A stretch of DNA of 64,000 nucleotides from Clostridiales bacterium VE202-21 (GCA_000509105.1 BAIF02000035.1:1-64000), one strand, 5' to 3'. Shown: positions 1-9,600, numbered from the stretch's first letter. Notes: generated by a model not told the origin, from the sequence alone. Numbers and translations are program-made.

Positions 1-71
1 GACTAAATCCCAATTTAGATGTTGGCTGGGGTGTGAAGCGTAACGGCTTAGGAGCGGTTCCCATAGTGCAT

Positions 72-112
72 TCACAAATACTATTGTGATTCTTCCAGTC
101 TTCACTTATAAT
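72..112 (+). promoter_or_regulatory. Promoter with overlapping inverted-repeat operator
   Basis: A -35 box TTGTGA (84-89) lies 17 bp from a perfect -10 box TATAAT (107-112). The inverted repeat TCACAA-N6-TTGTGA (72-89) overlaps the -35, as expected for a repressor or activator site. The leader up to the first gene also holds a small CTGCAG/CTGCAG hairpin near 140-160. Bases 1-71 show nothing I can assign. The bound regulator is unknown. Confidence 0.5.
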
Positions 113-186
113 AATAGAAAACAAAGGATGCCTCAGGCAGCTGCAGAATTTCCTGCAGTTTCAGCCGGGTACGATAGGAGAGATGA

Positions 187-1134
187 ATGGCAATTAATAA
201 TACGGCAAGAATGATACTAAAGGCGCTTTCTTTTGATGGAATTGAAGTGGAGGCTTCACGGCATCTGGCGGATCTGAAAAGGCTGGATCCGATGAAGATT
301 TTTTATAAGAAGATTGACTATAAGATTTATAATGACGGGTACGAGGTGCCGACGAGGATATTTTTCCCAAATGAAAAGGCCTTTAAGAATACAGGCCCCA
401 TACTGCATAAGGTGATGCTGCTTATCCACGGCGGCGGCTGGGTGACAGAGAGTGTGGATAATTATGACCGTATCTGCGCCAGGCTTGCGAATGCCACGGA
501 GCATGTTGTGGTCTCTGTGGATTACAGGCTGGCTCCGGAGAATAAGTTTCCGATTGGTCTGGAGGACTGTTATGCGGCGGCAAGGGCTGTATTTATGAAA
601 CAGTTTATTCTGAATGTAAACCCGGATGATATTACACTGATCGGGGACAGTGCCGGGGGGAATCTGGCGGCGGCGCTGTCTCTTCTGGCGAGGGACAGGG
701 GCGAATTCCTTCCCAGGCGCCAGGTGCTGATCTATCCGGCAGTCAACAGCGACTATACGGAGAATTCGCCGTTTGAGTCCGTGCGGGAGAACGGGACGGA
801 TTATCTGCTTACAGCGGGGAAGATGCGGGATTATATTGAATTATATGCTTCATGCGAGGAGGACAAAAGGAATCCTTACTTTGCACCGATACTGGCGGAG
901 GATTTGACAAATCAGCCGGATACGCTTGTGATTACGGCCGAATATGATCCCCTGAGAGATGAGGGGGAGGCATATGGGGAGAAGCTGAAGGCGGCCGGCA
1001 ACAAGGTGGAGATCTGCAGGATCAAGGACGCCCTGCACGGATATTTTGCTCTGGGCATCAAAAACTTTCATGTGCAGGAGAGCTTTGACCGTATTAATCA
1101 ATTTTTGGGATATGAACCAGCTCAGGGGGTGTAA
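187..1134 (+). CDS. Alpha/beta hydrolase, HSL-type carboxylesterase
   Basis: A 315-residue cytoplasmic esterase or lipase of the hormone-sensitive-lipase group. The oxyanion-hole motif HGGGW is at residues 81-85 and the nucleophile elbow GDSAGG at 153-158 (Ser155). The acid is Asp254 in YDPLRDEG and the base is His284 in DALHGY, so the catalytic triad is complete. The start is fixed by AGGAG at 176-180, six bases before the ATG. No signal peptide is seen. The next gene starts three bases after the stop, so the two are almost certainly co-transcribed. An enzyme that removes acyl groups paired with one that probably adds them suggests a shared acylated substrate, but the substrate cannot be read from the sequence. 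Confidence 0.85.
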   Translation: MAINNTARMILKALSFDGIEVEASRHLADLKRLDPMKIFYKKIDYKIYNDGYEVPTRIFFPNEKAFKNTGPILHKVMLLIHGGGWVTESVDNYDRICARLANATEHVVVSVDYRLAPENKFPIGLEDCYAAARAVFMKQFILNVNPDDITLIGDSAGGNLAAALSLLARDRGEFLPRRQVLIYPAVNSDYTENSPFESVRENGTDYLLTAGKMRDYIELYASCEEDKRNPYFAPILAEDLTNQPDTLVITAEYDPLRDEGEAYGEKLKAAGNKVEICRIKDALHGYFALGIKNFHVQESFDRINQFLGYEPAQGV

Positions 1135-1137
1135 AGT

Positions 1138-2952
1138 GTGCAGCAGAAACGGGCGTATTGGAGAAAGCTGGATAATGCGGCAAAATTATTTTCAGCTACG
1201 AGTAATAAAAAGGACACCAGAGTGTTCCGGTTCTATTGTGTTCTGAAGGAAGAGATAAACGGGGAGCGGCTTCAGGAGGCGCTGGACAGAACGGTTGTTA
1301 CGTATCCTGTATTTTTATCAGTTATGCGCAAGGGGCTGTTCTGGCATTACCTGGAAAAGAGCAGGCTCAGGCCTGTGGTGCGTGAAGAGTATAAGGAACC
1401 GTGCAGCTGCCTGTATGTGCGGGATAAAAAATCACTGCTGTTTGAAGTGACCTACTATGGACGCAGGATTAATTTTGAAGTGTTCCATGCGCTGACAGAC
1501 GGGACGGGTGCTACGGAATTCTTAAAAGAGCTTGTGAAGAATTATTTGTATATAACCTATAAAGAGGAGGGGCTTGCGGATGTTCCTCTTTTAGATGAGA
1601 ACGTCACGATCCAGGACCAGGAGAGCGACAGCTTTTCACAGTATTATACGGAAGTAAAAAAGAAAAAGGTAAAAAAACCAAAGGCGCATCAGCTGAAGAA
1701 ACCCAGAAAAGAAATCGGGCGGCTCCAGGTGAATGAGGCGGTGGTCTCGGTGAAAGATTTGCTTGGACGATCGAGAGAGCTCGGGGTATCTATGACCGTA
1801 TTTCTGACAAGTGTTTTTCTAATGGCAATTCACCAGGAAATGTCGAAACAGCAGGAAAACCATCCGGTCGTATTGATGGTGCCTGTAAATCTGCGGAAGT
1901 TTTTCCCTTCTGATTCCATGCTGAATTTCTTTAACTGGATTGAACCGGGATATCATTTTGGAAACGAAAAGGGGAGTTTTGAGGCTGTACTGCAGCGTGT
2001 AAAGGAATATTTCGCATCGGAACTTACGACGGAGCGTGTGGCGGAGCATATGAATGAGCTGATCGCCCTGGAGATGCACCCGATTCTCAGGCTGGCGCCT
2101 CTGGAACTAAAGAATCTGGGCATCCGGGCCGGGGCCAGATATGCGGAGCGGGATGTGACGGCTATCTTCTCCAATATGAGTGCAGTCAGGATGCCAGGGG
2201 AGTATGAGCCTTATATAGACCGCTTCGGAGTATATACAAGTACGCCTAAACTGGAGTTGTGTGTGTGCTCTTTTGGAGACAAGCTTTCTCTTGGATTTAC
2301 ATCCAGGTTCGATACTTTGAATATTCAGAGGAACTTTTACCGGATACTAAAGGAACAGGGAATCACTGTGGAGAGGATAGAACCGGAATTCCCGCAGCCA
2401 GACGTGCCGGGAAAGATGGAACTGAAGGTTTTCCGCTTTTTCTCTTTCCTATGCCTGGCAGCAGCGGTAGGCTTTGTGGCCGCTGATTTTAATTTCCATC
2501 CGGATATCCGCTGGCCTATCTTTACGGCGGCTGGAATTGCCAGTATGTGGCTGGCTCTGGCGATTGGTTTCGTGAAGCGGTATAACCTCATGAAGAATGC
2601 TACGTGGCAGTTGATTATCGTTTCGGTGGGCTGTATTTTGTGGGATGTTTTTACGGGCTGGCACGGATGGTCTGTGGATTATGTGCTTCCAGCCGTCTGT
2701 ATGGTGATACTGCTTTCTATGTTTATTATTACAAAGGTGCAGAGGAACACGGCAAGAGAATATATGATCTATTTCGTGATGGCAGCCGGGTATGGCGTGC
2801 TGCTTCCGCTGATTCTGCTGCTGACTGGCGTGGTGAAGTTCCAGCTTGTGTGTTCCATCTGTGTGGTGGTGTGCTTTTTGTTTCTGGCGGCCCTTGTTAT
2901 CTTTAAAGGAAAAGAATTCCGGGAAGAGATGCATAAAAAGTTCCATGTGTAG
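1138..2952 (+). CDS. Acyltransferase/condensation-type membrane protein
   Basis: A 604-residue protein with a GTG start. The N-terminal two thirds resembles the chloramphenicol acetyltransferase/condensation superfamily (alcohol acetyltransferase-like). The hallmark HxxxDG motif is seen as HALTDG at residues 117-122. From about residue 430 there are some six hydrophobic segments, matching the DUF6320 type of C-terminal membrane region. This suggests an acyl transfer enzyme anchored in the membrane, acting on a lipid-linked or envelope substrate. It is tightly coupled to the upstream esterase. The start codon lies three bases after that gene's stop and there is no separate promoter. The fold assignment rests on the motif and overall layout, and the substrate is unknown. 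Confidence 0.6.
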   Translation: MQQKRAYWRKLDNAAKLFSATSNKKDTRVFRFYCVLKEEINGERLQEALDRTVVTYPVFLSVMRKGLFWHYLEKSRLRPVVREEYKEPCSCLYVRDKKSLLFEVTYYGRRINFEVFHALTDGTGATEFLKELVKNYLYITYKEEGLADVPLLDENVTIQDQESDSFSQYYTEVKKKKVKKPKAHQLKKPRKEIGRLQVNEAVVSVKDLLGRSRELGVSMTVFLTSVFLMAIHQEMSKQQENHPVVLMVPVNLRKFFPSDSMLNFFNWIEPGYHFGNEKGSFEAVLQRVKEYFASELTTERVAEHMNELIALEMHPILRLAPLELKNLGIRAGARYAERDVTAIFSNMSAVRMPGEYEPYIDRFGVYTSTPKLELCVCSFGDKLSLGFTSRFDTLNIQRNFYRILKEQGITVERIEPEFPQPDVPGKMELKVFRFFSFLCLAAAVGFVAADFNFHPDIRWPIFTAAGIASMWLALAIGFVKRYNLMKNATWQLIIVSVGCILWDVFTGWHGWSVDYVLPAVCMVILLSMFIITKVQRNTAREYMIYFVMAAGYGVLLPLILLLTGVVKFQLVCSICVVVCFLFLAALVIFKGKEFREEMHKKFHV

Positions 2953-2959
2953 ACAAGGA

Positions 2960-2989
2960 TTGTACTCTCTGCGCCGTTTGTGGTATTAT
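2960..2989 (+). promoter_or_regulatory. Putative promoter of the pyr genes
   Basis: TTGTAC (2960-2965) and TATTAT (2984-2989) are separated by 18 bp, about 50 bp upstream of pyrC. No PyrR-type terminator/anti-terminator leader is visible in the 87-bp gap, so attenuation by PyrR, common in Bacillus, is not supported here. Confidence 0.35.
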
Positions 2990-3039
2990 AAATCCGTATG
3001 CAGTATTGCAGCAATTATTGATAGGAAGGACAAGACTAT

Positions 3040-4316
3040 ATGAAACTTTTGATTCAAAACGGACATGTATTAGATCCTCTGACAGGACTGGACAGTATCA
3101 GTGATGTTCTGACAGACGGTGACAAGATCGTGAAAGTTGCAAAAGATATCCGGGACACTGCGGATCAGACGATTGATGCATCCGGCTGTTATGTCATGCC
3201 AGGCTTCATAGACCTGCATGTGCATTTGCGCGATCCCGGACTGACCCATAAAGAAACACTGGAGACAGGCGGCCGGGCTGCAGCCAGGGGCGGAGTGACT
3301 ACCGTATGCGCGATGCCGAATACAAAGCCCATAACAGACACAAAAGAGATGGTTGCAGACGTGCATCAGAGAGCTGTGAAAGAATCTCCGGTTCATGTGA
3401 TCCAGCTTGGGGCTGTTACAAAAGGAGAAGCCGGAAAGGAACTGGCGGATATCAAAGGAATGGCCGAGGCCGGATGCCATGCGATCAGTGAGGACGGCAG
3501 GTCAGTCATGAATGCCTCTTTGTACCGAAAAGGGATGAAGCTGGCCAAAGAAAATAATATATCTGTTTTTGCACATTGCGAAGACATTACGATGGTAGAA
3601 GGCGGCGTTATGAACGCCGGATCCAAGGCGGATTCACTTGGAGTGAAGGGAATTACGAATGCCGTTGAAGATGTCATCGTAGCCCGAGACATACTTCTGG
3701 CAAAGGAAACAGGAGTGCGTCTGCACCTCTGCCATTGTTCCACGGCGGACAGCGTCAGAATGATAGCCGCTGCCAAAAAAGACGGGCTGCCGGTAACAGG
3801 AGAAGTATGCCCGCATCATTTCATTCTATCTACAGAGGATATCCATGAGAATCACGGACAATATAAGATGAATCCCCCGCTGCGTGCGCCGGAGGATGTA
3901 GAAGCTCTGAGAGAAGGGCTGAAAAACGGCATCATGGATGTGATTTCTACCGATCACGCTCCCCATGCGGAAAAAGAGAAAAATCTCCCCATGGAAAAAG
4001 CCGCATTCGGGATCGTCGGATTGGAGACATCCGCCTGCCTGACATACACAGAGCTGGTCGAAAAAGGCGTTCTGACGCCCATGCAGATGGTCGAGAAGAT
4101 GAGCTATAATCGGCCCGGATACTGGGATTGGAGGACAAAGGCTCCGTGTCTGAGGGAAAGACCGCAGACATTGTCATCTTTGATCCTTCTACAGAATACA
4201 GAATTGATAAAAACACGTTTCTATCTAAGGGGAAGAACACTCCGTTTGATGGATATCCGGTCAAAGGAGAGGTATGTTGTACCATTGTTGATGGAAGAAT
4301 TGTATATACAAGATAA
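3040..4316 (+). CDS. pyrC: Dihydroorotase, frameshifted near 4110
   Basis: Catalyses the reversible cyclisation of carbamoyl aspartate to dihydroorotate, the third step of pyrimidine synthesis. Metal-binding motifs are intact: HxH at residues 60-62 (DLHVHLRDPG), His179, His232 and Asp305 in STDHAPH. After Asn357 (nt 4108-4110) the frame breaks. One C is missing compared with the expected AATCCGGCCCGG. Restoring it joins the frame that continues with LEDKGSVSEGKTADIV and ends with the TAA at 4314-4316, giving a product of usual length (about 425 residues). Without correction the first frame runs on through a palindromic repeat to 4416. The lost part is the C-terminal strand region, not the active site. 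A sequencing error is likely. It is the first gene of the pyrC-pyrF-pyrK-pyrD group. Confidence 0.85.
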
Positions 4317-4326
4317 AAAACGGAGG

Positions 4327-4370
4327 GCAAAGGGGTCAGACCCCGGTGCACCGGGGTCTGACCCCTTTGC
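4327..4370. repeat. GGGGTCAGACCCC palindrome family, copy A1
   Basis: A perfect 44-bp palindrome with half-sequence GCAAAGGGGTCAGACCCC, followed by a GGTGCACC centre. It fills the pyrC-pyrF gap. The family core (GGGGTCAGACCCC or its complement GGGGTCTGACCCC) occurs twice in inverted order. It could act as a terminator-like hairpin, though no long T-tract follows. Confidence 0.85.
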
Positions 4371-4412
4371 TCATCATTTTCAGAACATTCAGATAATTGA
4401 GGAGGTTTTTTC

Positions 4413-5339
4413 ATGATTAACAAGCTGGTAAGTAAGATTAAGAAGACAGGCGCTCCGATCGTGGTCGGACTGGATCCTATGTTGAACTACATTCCGGAAC
4501 ATATCCAGAAGCGTGCTTTTGAGGAGTTTGGTGAGACTCTGGAAGGGGCTGCGGAGGCGATCTGGCAGTTTAATAAGGAGATTGTGGACAAGACGTATGA
4601 CCTGATTCCGGCTGTGAAGCCTCAGATTGCGATGTATGAGCAGTTTGGCGTTCCGGGATTGATGGCTTTTAAGAAGACGGTCGATTACTGTAAGGAAAAA
4701 GACCTGGTCGTGATCGGGGATATTAAACGGGGCGATATTGGATCTACTTCGGCAGCCTATGCCGTGGGGCACCTTGGTAAAGTGAAGGTGGGAAGCAGGG
4801 AATATCTGCCCTTTGATGAGGACTTTGCGACGGTGAATCCCTACCTTGGCTCCGATGGTGTGAATCCCTTTATAGACGTATGTAAGGCTGAGAAAAAGGG
4901 CCTGTTTATTCTTGTGAAAACTTCCAATCCGTCCAGCGGTGAGTTCCAGGATCAGCTGATTGACGGCAGGCCGCTTTACGAACTGGTCGGCGAGAAGGTT
5001 GCCGAGTGGGGCGCACAGTGCATGGGCGGGGAATACAGCTATATTGGCGCGGTAGTGGGCGCTACTTATCCAGAGATGGGTAAAGTGCTCCGTAAAGTGA
5101 TGCCGAAAGCCTATATCCTGGTGCCGGGATACGGTGCTCAGGGAGGGCAGGGCAAGGATCTGGTTCACTTTTTTAATGAGGACGGGCTGGGCGCGATTGT
5201 GAATTCTTCCCGTGGTATTATCGCAGCATATAAGCAGGCGGCCTATGCAGCATATGGCGCAGAAAACTTTGGGGATGCGTCAAGGGCTGCGGTGGAAGCG
5301 ATGACAGCAGATATTCAGGGAGCTTTACAAGGCAGATAG
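4413..5339 (+). CDS. pyrF: Orotidine 5'-phosphate decarboxylase, type 2
   Basis: Converts OMP to UMP, the last step of the de novo pathway. The catalytic Asp-Lys-x-x-Asp tetrad is seen as DIKRGD at residues 103-108 (Asp103, Lys105, Asp108). At 308 residues it fits the longer type 2 PyrF subfamily, which has the N-terminal VGLDP motif (18-22) and a C-terminal substrate loop region VNSSRGI. GAGGAGG lies eight bases before the ATG and fixes the start. It follows pyrC across a 44-bp palindrome and precedes pyrK by 114 bp, so separate expression control is possible. Confidence 0.95.
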   Translation: MINKLVSKIKKTGAPIVVGLDPMLNYIPEHIQKRAFEEFGETLEGAAEAIWQFNKEIVDKTYDLIPAVKPQIAMYEQFGVPGLMAFKKTVDYCKEKDLVVIGDIKRGDIGSTSAAYAVGHLGKVKVGSREYLPFDEDFATVNPYLGSDGVNPFIDVCKAEKKGLFILVKTSNPSSGEFQDQLIDGRPLYELVGEKVAEWGAQCMGGEYSYIGAVVGATYPEMGKVLRKVMPKAYILVPGYGAQGGQGKDLVHFFNEDGLGAIVNSSRGIIAAYKQAAYAAYGAENFGDASRAAVEAMTADIQGALQGR

Positions 5340-5405
5340 TAAAGAATATATGAAGTAATACAAAAGGTGGCAGGCCCTGAAATAATAGGGGCTGTCCGGA
5401 GAAGG

Positions 5406-5435
5406 GTAACAGTTCAGTCCTGTCTGAGCTGCTAC
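5406..5435. repeat. GTAACAGTTCAGG palindrome family, copy B1 (degenerate)
   Basis: An imperfect 30-bp palindrome, GTAACAGTTCAGTCC followed by TGTCTGAGCTGCTAC. It matches the consensus of copies B2-B4 with several changes in the right half. It lies in the pyrF-pyrK gap, just upstream of the pyrK ribosome site. Confidence 0.65.
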
Positions 5436-5452
5436 GGAAAAGGAGTAAAAGA

Positions 5453-6235
5453 ATGTCTAATAAACAAAAAGAATCGGCCCTGATCGTATCTCAACAATGT
5501 ATCGCCGCAGATATCTACAGTATGTGGATACAGACAGAAAAGATTGCATCTCTGGCAGTGCCGGGGCAGTTTATTTCTATGTATACAAAGGACGGGAGCA
5601 AGCTTCTGCCCCGCCCCATCAGCCTGTGTGAGATAGAAAAAGAAAAGAAGCAGATCCGTGTTGTTTACCGTGTAACAGGAGATGGTACAGGGACACAACA
5701 GTTCTCAAAACTATCAAAGGGAGACCGGATTGATATTCTGGGTCCTCTGGGAAATGGTTTTCCTGTCGATGAGGCGGCGGGCAGAAAAGCAGTCTTAATC
5801 GGAGGCGGTATCGGTGTGCCGCCCATGTTGGAGCTGGCAAAGCAGATGCCTGGTGAAAAAGTGATGGTCATGGGATACCGTGACGAGCAGTTTCTGACAG
5901 AGGAATTTAAACGTCAGGGCCGCCTGTATATTGCCACAGAGAATGGAAGTGCGGGAACGAAGGGAAATGTCATGGATGCCATTGCCGAAAATGCTCTTAC
6001 TGCGGAGATCATATACGCATGCGGACCGTCCCCAATGCTCCGGACAATCAAACAGTATGCCGAAGAAAATAATATCGTATGCTATGTATCTATGGAGGAG
6101 CGTATGGCCTGTGGAATCGGGGCGTGCCTGGCATGCGTATGTCAGTCAAAAGAGATCGATGGCCACAGCCATGTACACAATAAGCGTGTCTGCAAAGATG
6201 GGCCGGTATTCTTATCGACGGAGGTGGAAATCTAA
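5453..6235 (+). CDS. pyrK: Dihydroorotate dehydrogenase B, electron transfer subunit
   Basis: The iron-sulfur flavoprotein partner of PyrD, which passes electrons from dihydroorotate to NAD+. The 260-residue product has the FAD-binding motif RPISL, the NAD-binding glycine-rich segment IGGGIGVPP, and the C-terminal [2Fe-2S] cysteine set CGIGACLACVC plus a later VCKDGPVF cysteine. AAAGGAG precedes the ATG. The stop codon TAA overlaps the pyrD start by one base (TAATG), which indicates translational coupling of the two subunits. Confidence 0.95.
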   Translation: MSNKQKESALIVSQQCIAADIYSMWIQTEKIASLAVPGQFISMYTKDGSKLLPRPISLCEIEKEKKQIRVVYRVTGDGTGTQQFSKLSKGDRIDILGPLGNGFPVDEAAGRKAVLIGGGIGVPPMLELAKQMPGEKVMVMGYRDEQFLTEEFKRQGRLYIATENGSAGTKGNVMDAIAENALTAEIIYACGPSPMLRTIKQYAEENNIVCYVSMEERMACGIGACLACVCQSKEIDGHSHVHNKRVCKDGPVFLSTEVEI

Positions 6236-7137
6236 TGAATACAACAGTGAACCTTGCCGGTGTGGAATTGAAGAATCCGGTTATGACGGCTTCCGGGACT
6301 TTCGGCTCAGGGGAAGAGTACAGCGAGTTTGTAGATCTGAACCGCCTCGGCGCGGTGGTAACAAAGGGCGTGGCAAACGTACCGTGGCCGGGAAATCCAA
6401 CGCCCAGAATCGCAGAGACGCATGGGGGCATGATGAACGCAATCGGACTTCAAAATCCGGGGATTGATGTCTTCTGCGAGCGGGACATTCCGTTTTTAAA
6501 AAAGTTTGACACTAAGATTATTGTAAACGTATGCGGAAAGACAACGGAAGAATACTGTGAAGTCGTGGACAGGCTGGCAGATGAGCCTGTAGACCTTCTG
6601 GAAATCAATATATCCTGCCCGAACGTAAAAGCGGGAGGTATTGCCTTCGGACAGAATCCAAAAGCAGTCGAGGATATCACGAGAGAAGTGAAAAAACGGG
6701 CCAGGCAGCCTGTTATCATGAAGCTGAGCCCGAATGTGACAGACATCACAGAGACGGCAAAAGCGGCAGAGGCAGGCGGGGCGGATGTGCTCTCCCTGAT
6801 CAATACACTGACAGGTATGAAAATCGACATACACAAACAGGCCTTTGCCCTTGCCAATAAAACCGGGGGCGTATCGGGACCTGCGATAAAGCCCATCGCC
6901 CTGCGCATGGTCTATCAGGCGGCCAATGCCGTGAAAGTTCCGGTAATCGGAATGGGTGGAATTGCTACTTATGAGGACGCTATTGAGTTCATCCTGGCAG
7001 GCGCTGCGGCTGTATCCGTAGGAACAGCCAACTTTTTCAATCCGGCGGCTACAGTGGAAATTGTAGAGGGGATTGAACGGTATATGGAAAAATACCACTT
7101 CCAGAACATCAGCGAGATGGTTGGACTCGTCAAATAA
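6235..7137 (+). CDS. pyrD: Dihydroorotate dehydrogenase B, catalytic subunit
   Basis: A cytosolic class 1B, FMN-dependent enzyme of 300 residues that oxidises dihydroorotate to orotate. The catalytic cysteine lies in NISCPNVKAGG, and the FMN phosphate site includes the GMGGI segment and the GAAAVSVGTA segment near the C terminus. It overlaps pyrK by one base and forms the PyrK-PyrD complex. The stop is followed at once by a palindromic repeat, and then a UvrA paralogue separates it from pyrE. Confidence 0.95.
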   Translation: MNTTVNLAGVELKNPVMTASGTFGSGEEYSEFVDLNRLGAVVTKGVANVPWPGNPTPRIAETHGGMMNAIGLQNPGIDVFCERDIPFLKKFDTKIIVNVCGKTTEEYCEVVDRLADEPVDLLEINISCPNVKAGGIAFGQNPKAVEDITREVKKRARQPVIMKLSPNVTDITETAKAAEAGGADVLSLINTLTGMKIDIHKQAFALANKTGGVSGPAIKPIALRMVYQAANAVKVPVIGMGGIATYEDAIEFILAGAAAVSVGTANFFNPAATVEIVEGIERYMEKYHFQNISEMVGLVK

Positions 7138-7203
7138 AAGGAGGGGTCTGCCCCTTCTGCAAAGGGAAGCAGACCCTCTGCAGAAGGGGCAGACCCCTTT
7201 GCA
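7137..7203. repeat. GGGGTCAGACCCC palindrome family, copy A2 (expanded)
   Basis: A variant built from GGGGTCTGCCCC and GGGGCAGACCCC units, separated by TGCA-containing spacers and an inner GCAGACCC. The ends AAGGAGGGG and CCCCTTTGC can pair as a long stem. It begins on the pyrD stop codon and may serve as its terminator. Confidence 0.75.
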
Positions 7204-7356
7204 TCTTCATTCTAGAAAAGTATAGGACGGTAGCTATCTTAATTCTATTATGATATACTTTATTTTGTGGCTTAACTGTAGATTTGTGTGTAAGTACGCG
7301 CTCTAAGGCAAGCCCATTGTTTCCTATTATAAACTGATTAAAAGAGGTGTAATCTA

Positions 7357-9600
7357 ATGGAAGATATCATGGTACATGGGCTTACTCAAAACAATTTGAA
7401 ACATGTTACATTCAGGATACCAAAAGAAAAAATCACGGTGTTTACCGGAGTATCCGGTTCGGGGAAATCCAGCATTGTTTTCGATACGATTGCCGCCGAA
7501 TCGCAGCGGCAGATGAACGCTACCTATCCGGCATTTGTGCGGTCCAGGCTGCCGAAGTATCCAAAACCGGCTGTGGAACGAATAGATCATTTAACTGCTT
7601 CTGTGGTAGTAGATCAGTCGCCCCTGGGCGGTAATGCGCGGTCAACGGTGGGAACGATCAGCGGGCTGTATTCCAGCCTGCGGCTGTTGTTTTCGAGAAT
7701 CGGACAGCCCTATGCGGGGACGGCGTCCTACTTTTCTTTTAATGATCCCAACGGAATGTGTAAAACCTGTTCCGGCCTGGGAAAGATCACAAAGGTGGAT
7801 ATCGAAGCCATGATTGACCCTGATAAGTCGTGGAACGAAGGCTGCATTAAGGATACGTTATATGCACCCGGCTCCTGGTACTGGAAGCAGTATGCAAAGT
7901 CAGGGCTGTTCGATCTTGATAAGCCTGTGAAGGAATATTCCCGGGAGGAGTACAACCTTCTTATATATGGTTCCCGTGATGGAAAAGGGAAGCCGGAAAA
8001 TCCGAAAGTAACCGGATTGCACCACAAATATACAAAAACACTATTGAATAGGGACATCAGCAGCAAAAGCAAACACACTCAGGAAAAGTCGCAGACTCTG
8101 GTAACGGAGGTGGATTGTACCGACTGCCGCGGAAAACGGTTGAATGAAGCGGCCCTGAGTTGTAAGATTAACGGATATTCGATAGCGGATATGTGTGAGA
8201 TGGAGCTGACCCAGCTTCGGGAAGTACTTACGCAGATCACGGATTCAACAGTAGGGCTGCTGGTTCAGACGCTTATAGAAGGGCTGGACAGGTTGATAGA
8301 GATCGGGCTGCCTTATCTGCATCTGAACCGGGATACGCCATCCCTGTCCGGCGGGGAGGCCCAGCGGCTGAAGCTGGTCCGGTACATGGGCAGCAGTCTG
8401 ACCGGAATGACATATATCTTTGATGAACCAAGCGCCGGGATGCATCCGCGCGATGTTTACCGCATGAATAACCTGCTGAAGCAGCTTCGTGATAAGGGGA
8501 ACACGGTTCTTGTGGTTGAGCATGACAAAGATGTCATATCAATTGCAGACTATGTGATAGATGTTGGCCCGCAGGCGGGACAACATGGAGGAGAAATCGT
8601 GTTTGCCGGCAGTTATCCGGATTTATTGAAGTCCGGTACCCTGACAGGCGATGCGATGCTTGCTTCCCTCCCCGTGAAACAGGAACCGCGCCGGCAGTCG
8701 GGAAGCCTGCCGATCCGGGGGGCATGTCTGCATAACCTGAAGTATGTGGACGTGGACATACCGCTGGGTATTATGACCGTTGTGACCGGAGTGGCCGGTT
8801 CGGGCAAGAGCACCTTGATTTCCCAGGTATTTGCGAAGCGGTATGAAAAGGATATCGTGATGATAGACCAGGGGCCGATCACGGCAACAAACCGATCTAC
8901 CCCGGCCTCATTTCTTGGTTTTTTTGACCGGATAAGAAAGCTGTTGGCGCAGGAAAGCGGCAAACCGGAAGGGCTGTTTAGCTTTAATTCTGCCGGTGCC
9001 TGCCCGGTGTGCAGCGGCAAAGGCGTCATTGTGACCGAGCTTGCATATATGGACCCGATTGTTACAGAATGCGAGGCATGCGGCGGACTACGATATAACG
9101 AAGAAGCGCTTGCCTGCACTTATAAAGGAAAGAACATAGTTGAACTGCTGGGACTGACTGCTTCCGAGGCAATGGAAGTATTTGAGGATGCCAAAATCAG
9201 GAAGCACTTAAAAGTCATGCAGCAGGTGGGATTATCCTACCTGAAGTTAGGACAGCCGCTTAGCACACTGTCCGGCGGCGAGCGCCAGAGAATCAAGCTG
9301 GCGAAGAACCTGGGGAAAAAGGGCAGTATTATCGTAATGGATGAGCCGACCACAGGCCTGCATATGTCAGACATCCAGAATCTGTTAAAACTATTTGATA
9401 CCATCGTATCCCGCGGTAATACTCTGGTGGTCATTGAACACAATCTCGATGTAATGAAGCAGGCGGACTGGATCATCGATATCGGACCAGACGGAGGAAA
9501 AAATGGCGGTGAGGTCGTATTTACCGGAACGCCTATGGATATGATAAAAAATGCTCATACACTGACGGCGGTCAGCCTGCGGACATCATGTCCCAAATGA
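7357..9600 (+). CDS. UvrA-like ABC ATPase (short UvrA paralogue)
   Basis: A 747-residue twin ABC ATPase of the UvrA family, about 190 residues shorter than housekeeping UvrA (about 940). Walker A motifs are GVSGSGKSS (31-39) and GVAGSGKST in the second half. The signatures are LSGGEAQRLKL and LSGGERQRIKL, and the Walker B/D-loop regions are FDEPSAGMHP and MDEPTTGLH. Zinc-type CxxC pairs are present (CKTCSGLG, CTDC, CPVCSGKG, CEACGG). The size suggests loss of the UvrB-binding/insertion region, as in UvrA2-type paralogues linked to drug or genotoxin tolerance. It has its own ribosome site (AGAGGTG). Its place between pyrD and pyrE looks like an insertion into a pyrimidine cluster. Confidence 0.8.
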   Translation: MEDIMVHGLTQNNLKHVTFRIPKEKITVFTGVSGSGKSSIVFDTIAAESQRQMNATYPAFVRSRLPKYPKPAVERIDHLTASVVVDQSPLGGNARSTVGTISGLYSSLRLLFSRIGQPYAGTASYFSFNDPNGMCKTCSGLGKITKVDIEAMIDPDKSWNEGCIKDTLYAPGSWYWKQYAKSGLFDLDKPVKEYSREEYNLLIYGSRDGKGKPENPKVTGLHHKYTKTLLNRDISSKSKHTQEKSQTLVTEVDCTDCRGKRLNEAALSCKINGYSIADMCEMELTQLREVLTQITDSTVGLLVQTLIEGLDRLIEIGLPYLHLNRDTPSLSGGEAQRLKLVRYMGSSLTGMTYIFDEPSAGMHPRDVYRMNNLLKQLRDKGNTVLVVEHDKDVISIADYVIDVGPQAGQHGGEIVFAGSYPDLLKSGTLTGDAMLASLPVKQEPRRQSGSLPIRGACLHNLKYVDVDIPLGIMTVVTGVAGSGKSTLISQVFAKRYEKDIVMIDQGPITATNRSTPASFLGFFDRIRKLLAQESGKPEGLFSFNSAGACPVCSGKGVIVTELAYMDPIVTECEACGGLRYNEEALACTYKGKNIVELLGLTASEAMEVFEDAKIRKHLKVMQQVGLSYLKLGQPLSTLSGGERQRIKLAKNLGKKGSIIVMDEPTTGLHMSDIQNLLKLFDTIVSRGNTLVVIEHNLDVMKQADWIIDIGPDGGKNGGEVVFTGTPMDMIKNAHTLTAVSLRTSCPK

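Noticed and set aside
3000..3039. PyrR attenuator before pyrC
   Set aside because: No terminator hairpin or PyrR binding-loop pattern was found in the short leader.
4317..4416. Extension of pyrC in its first frame through palindrome A1
   Set aside because: The residues after the break do not match dihydroorotase, and the other frame restores the known C terminus.
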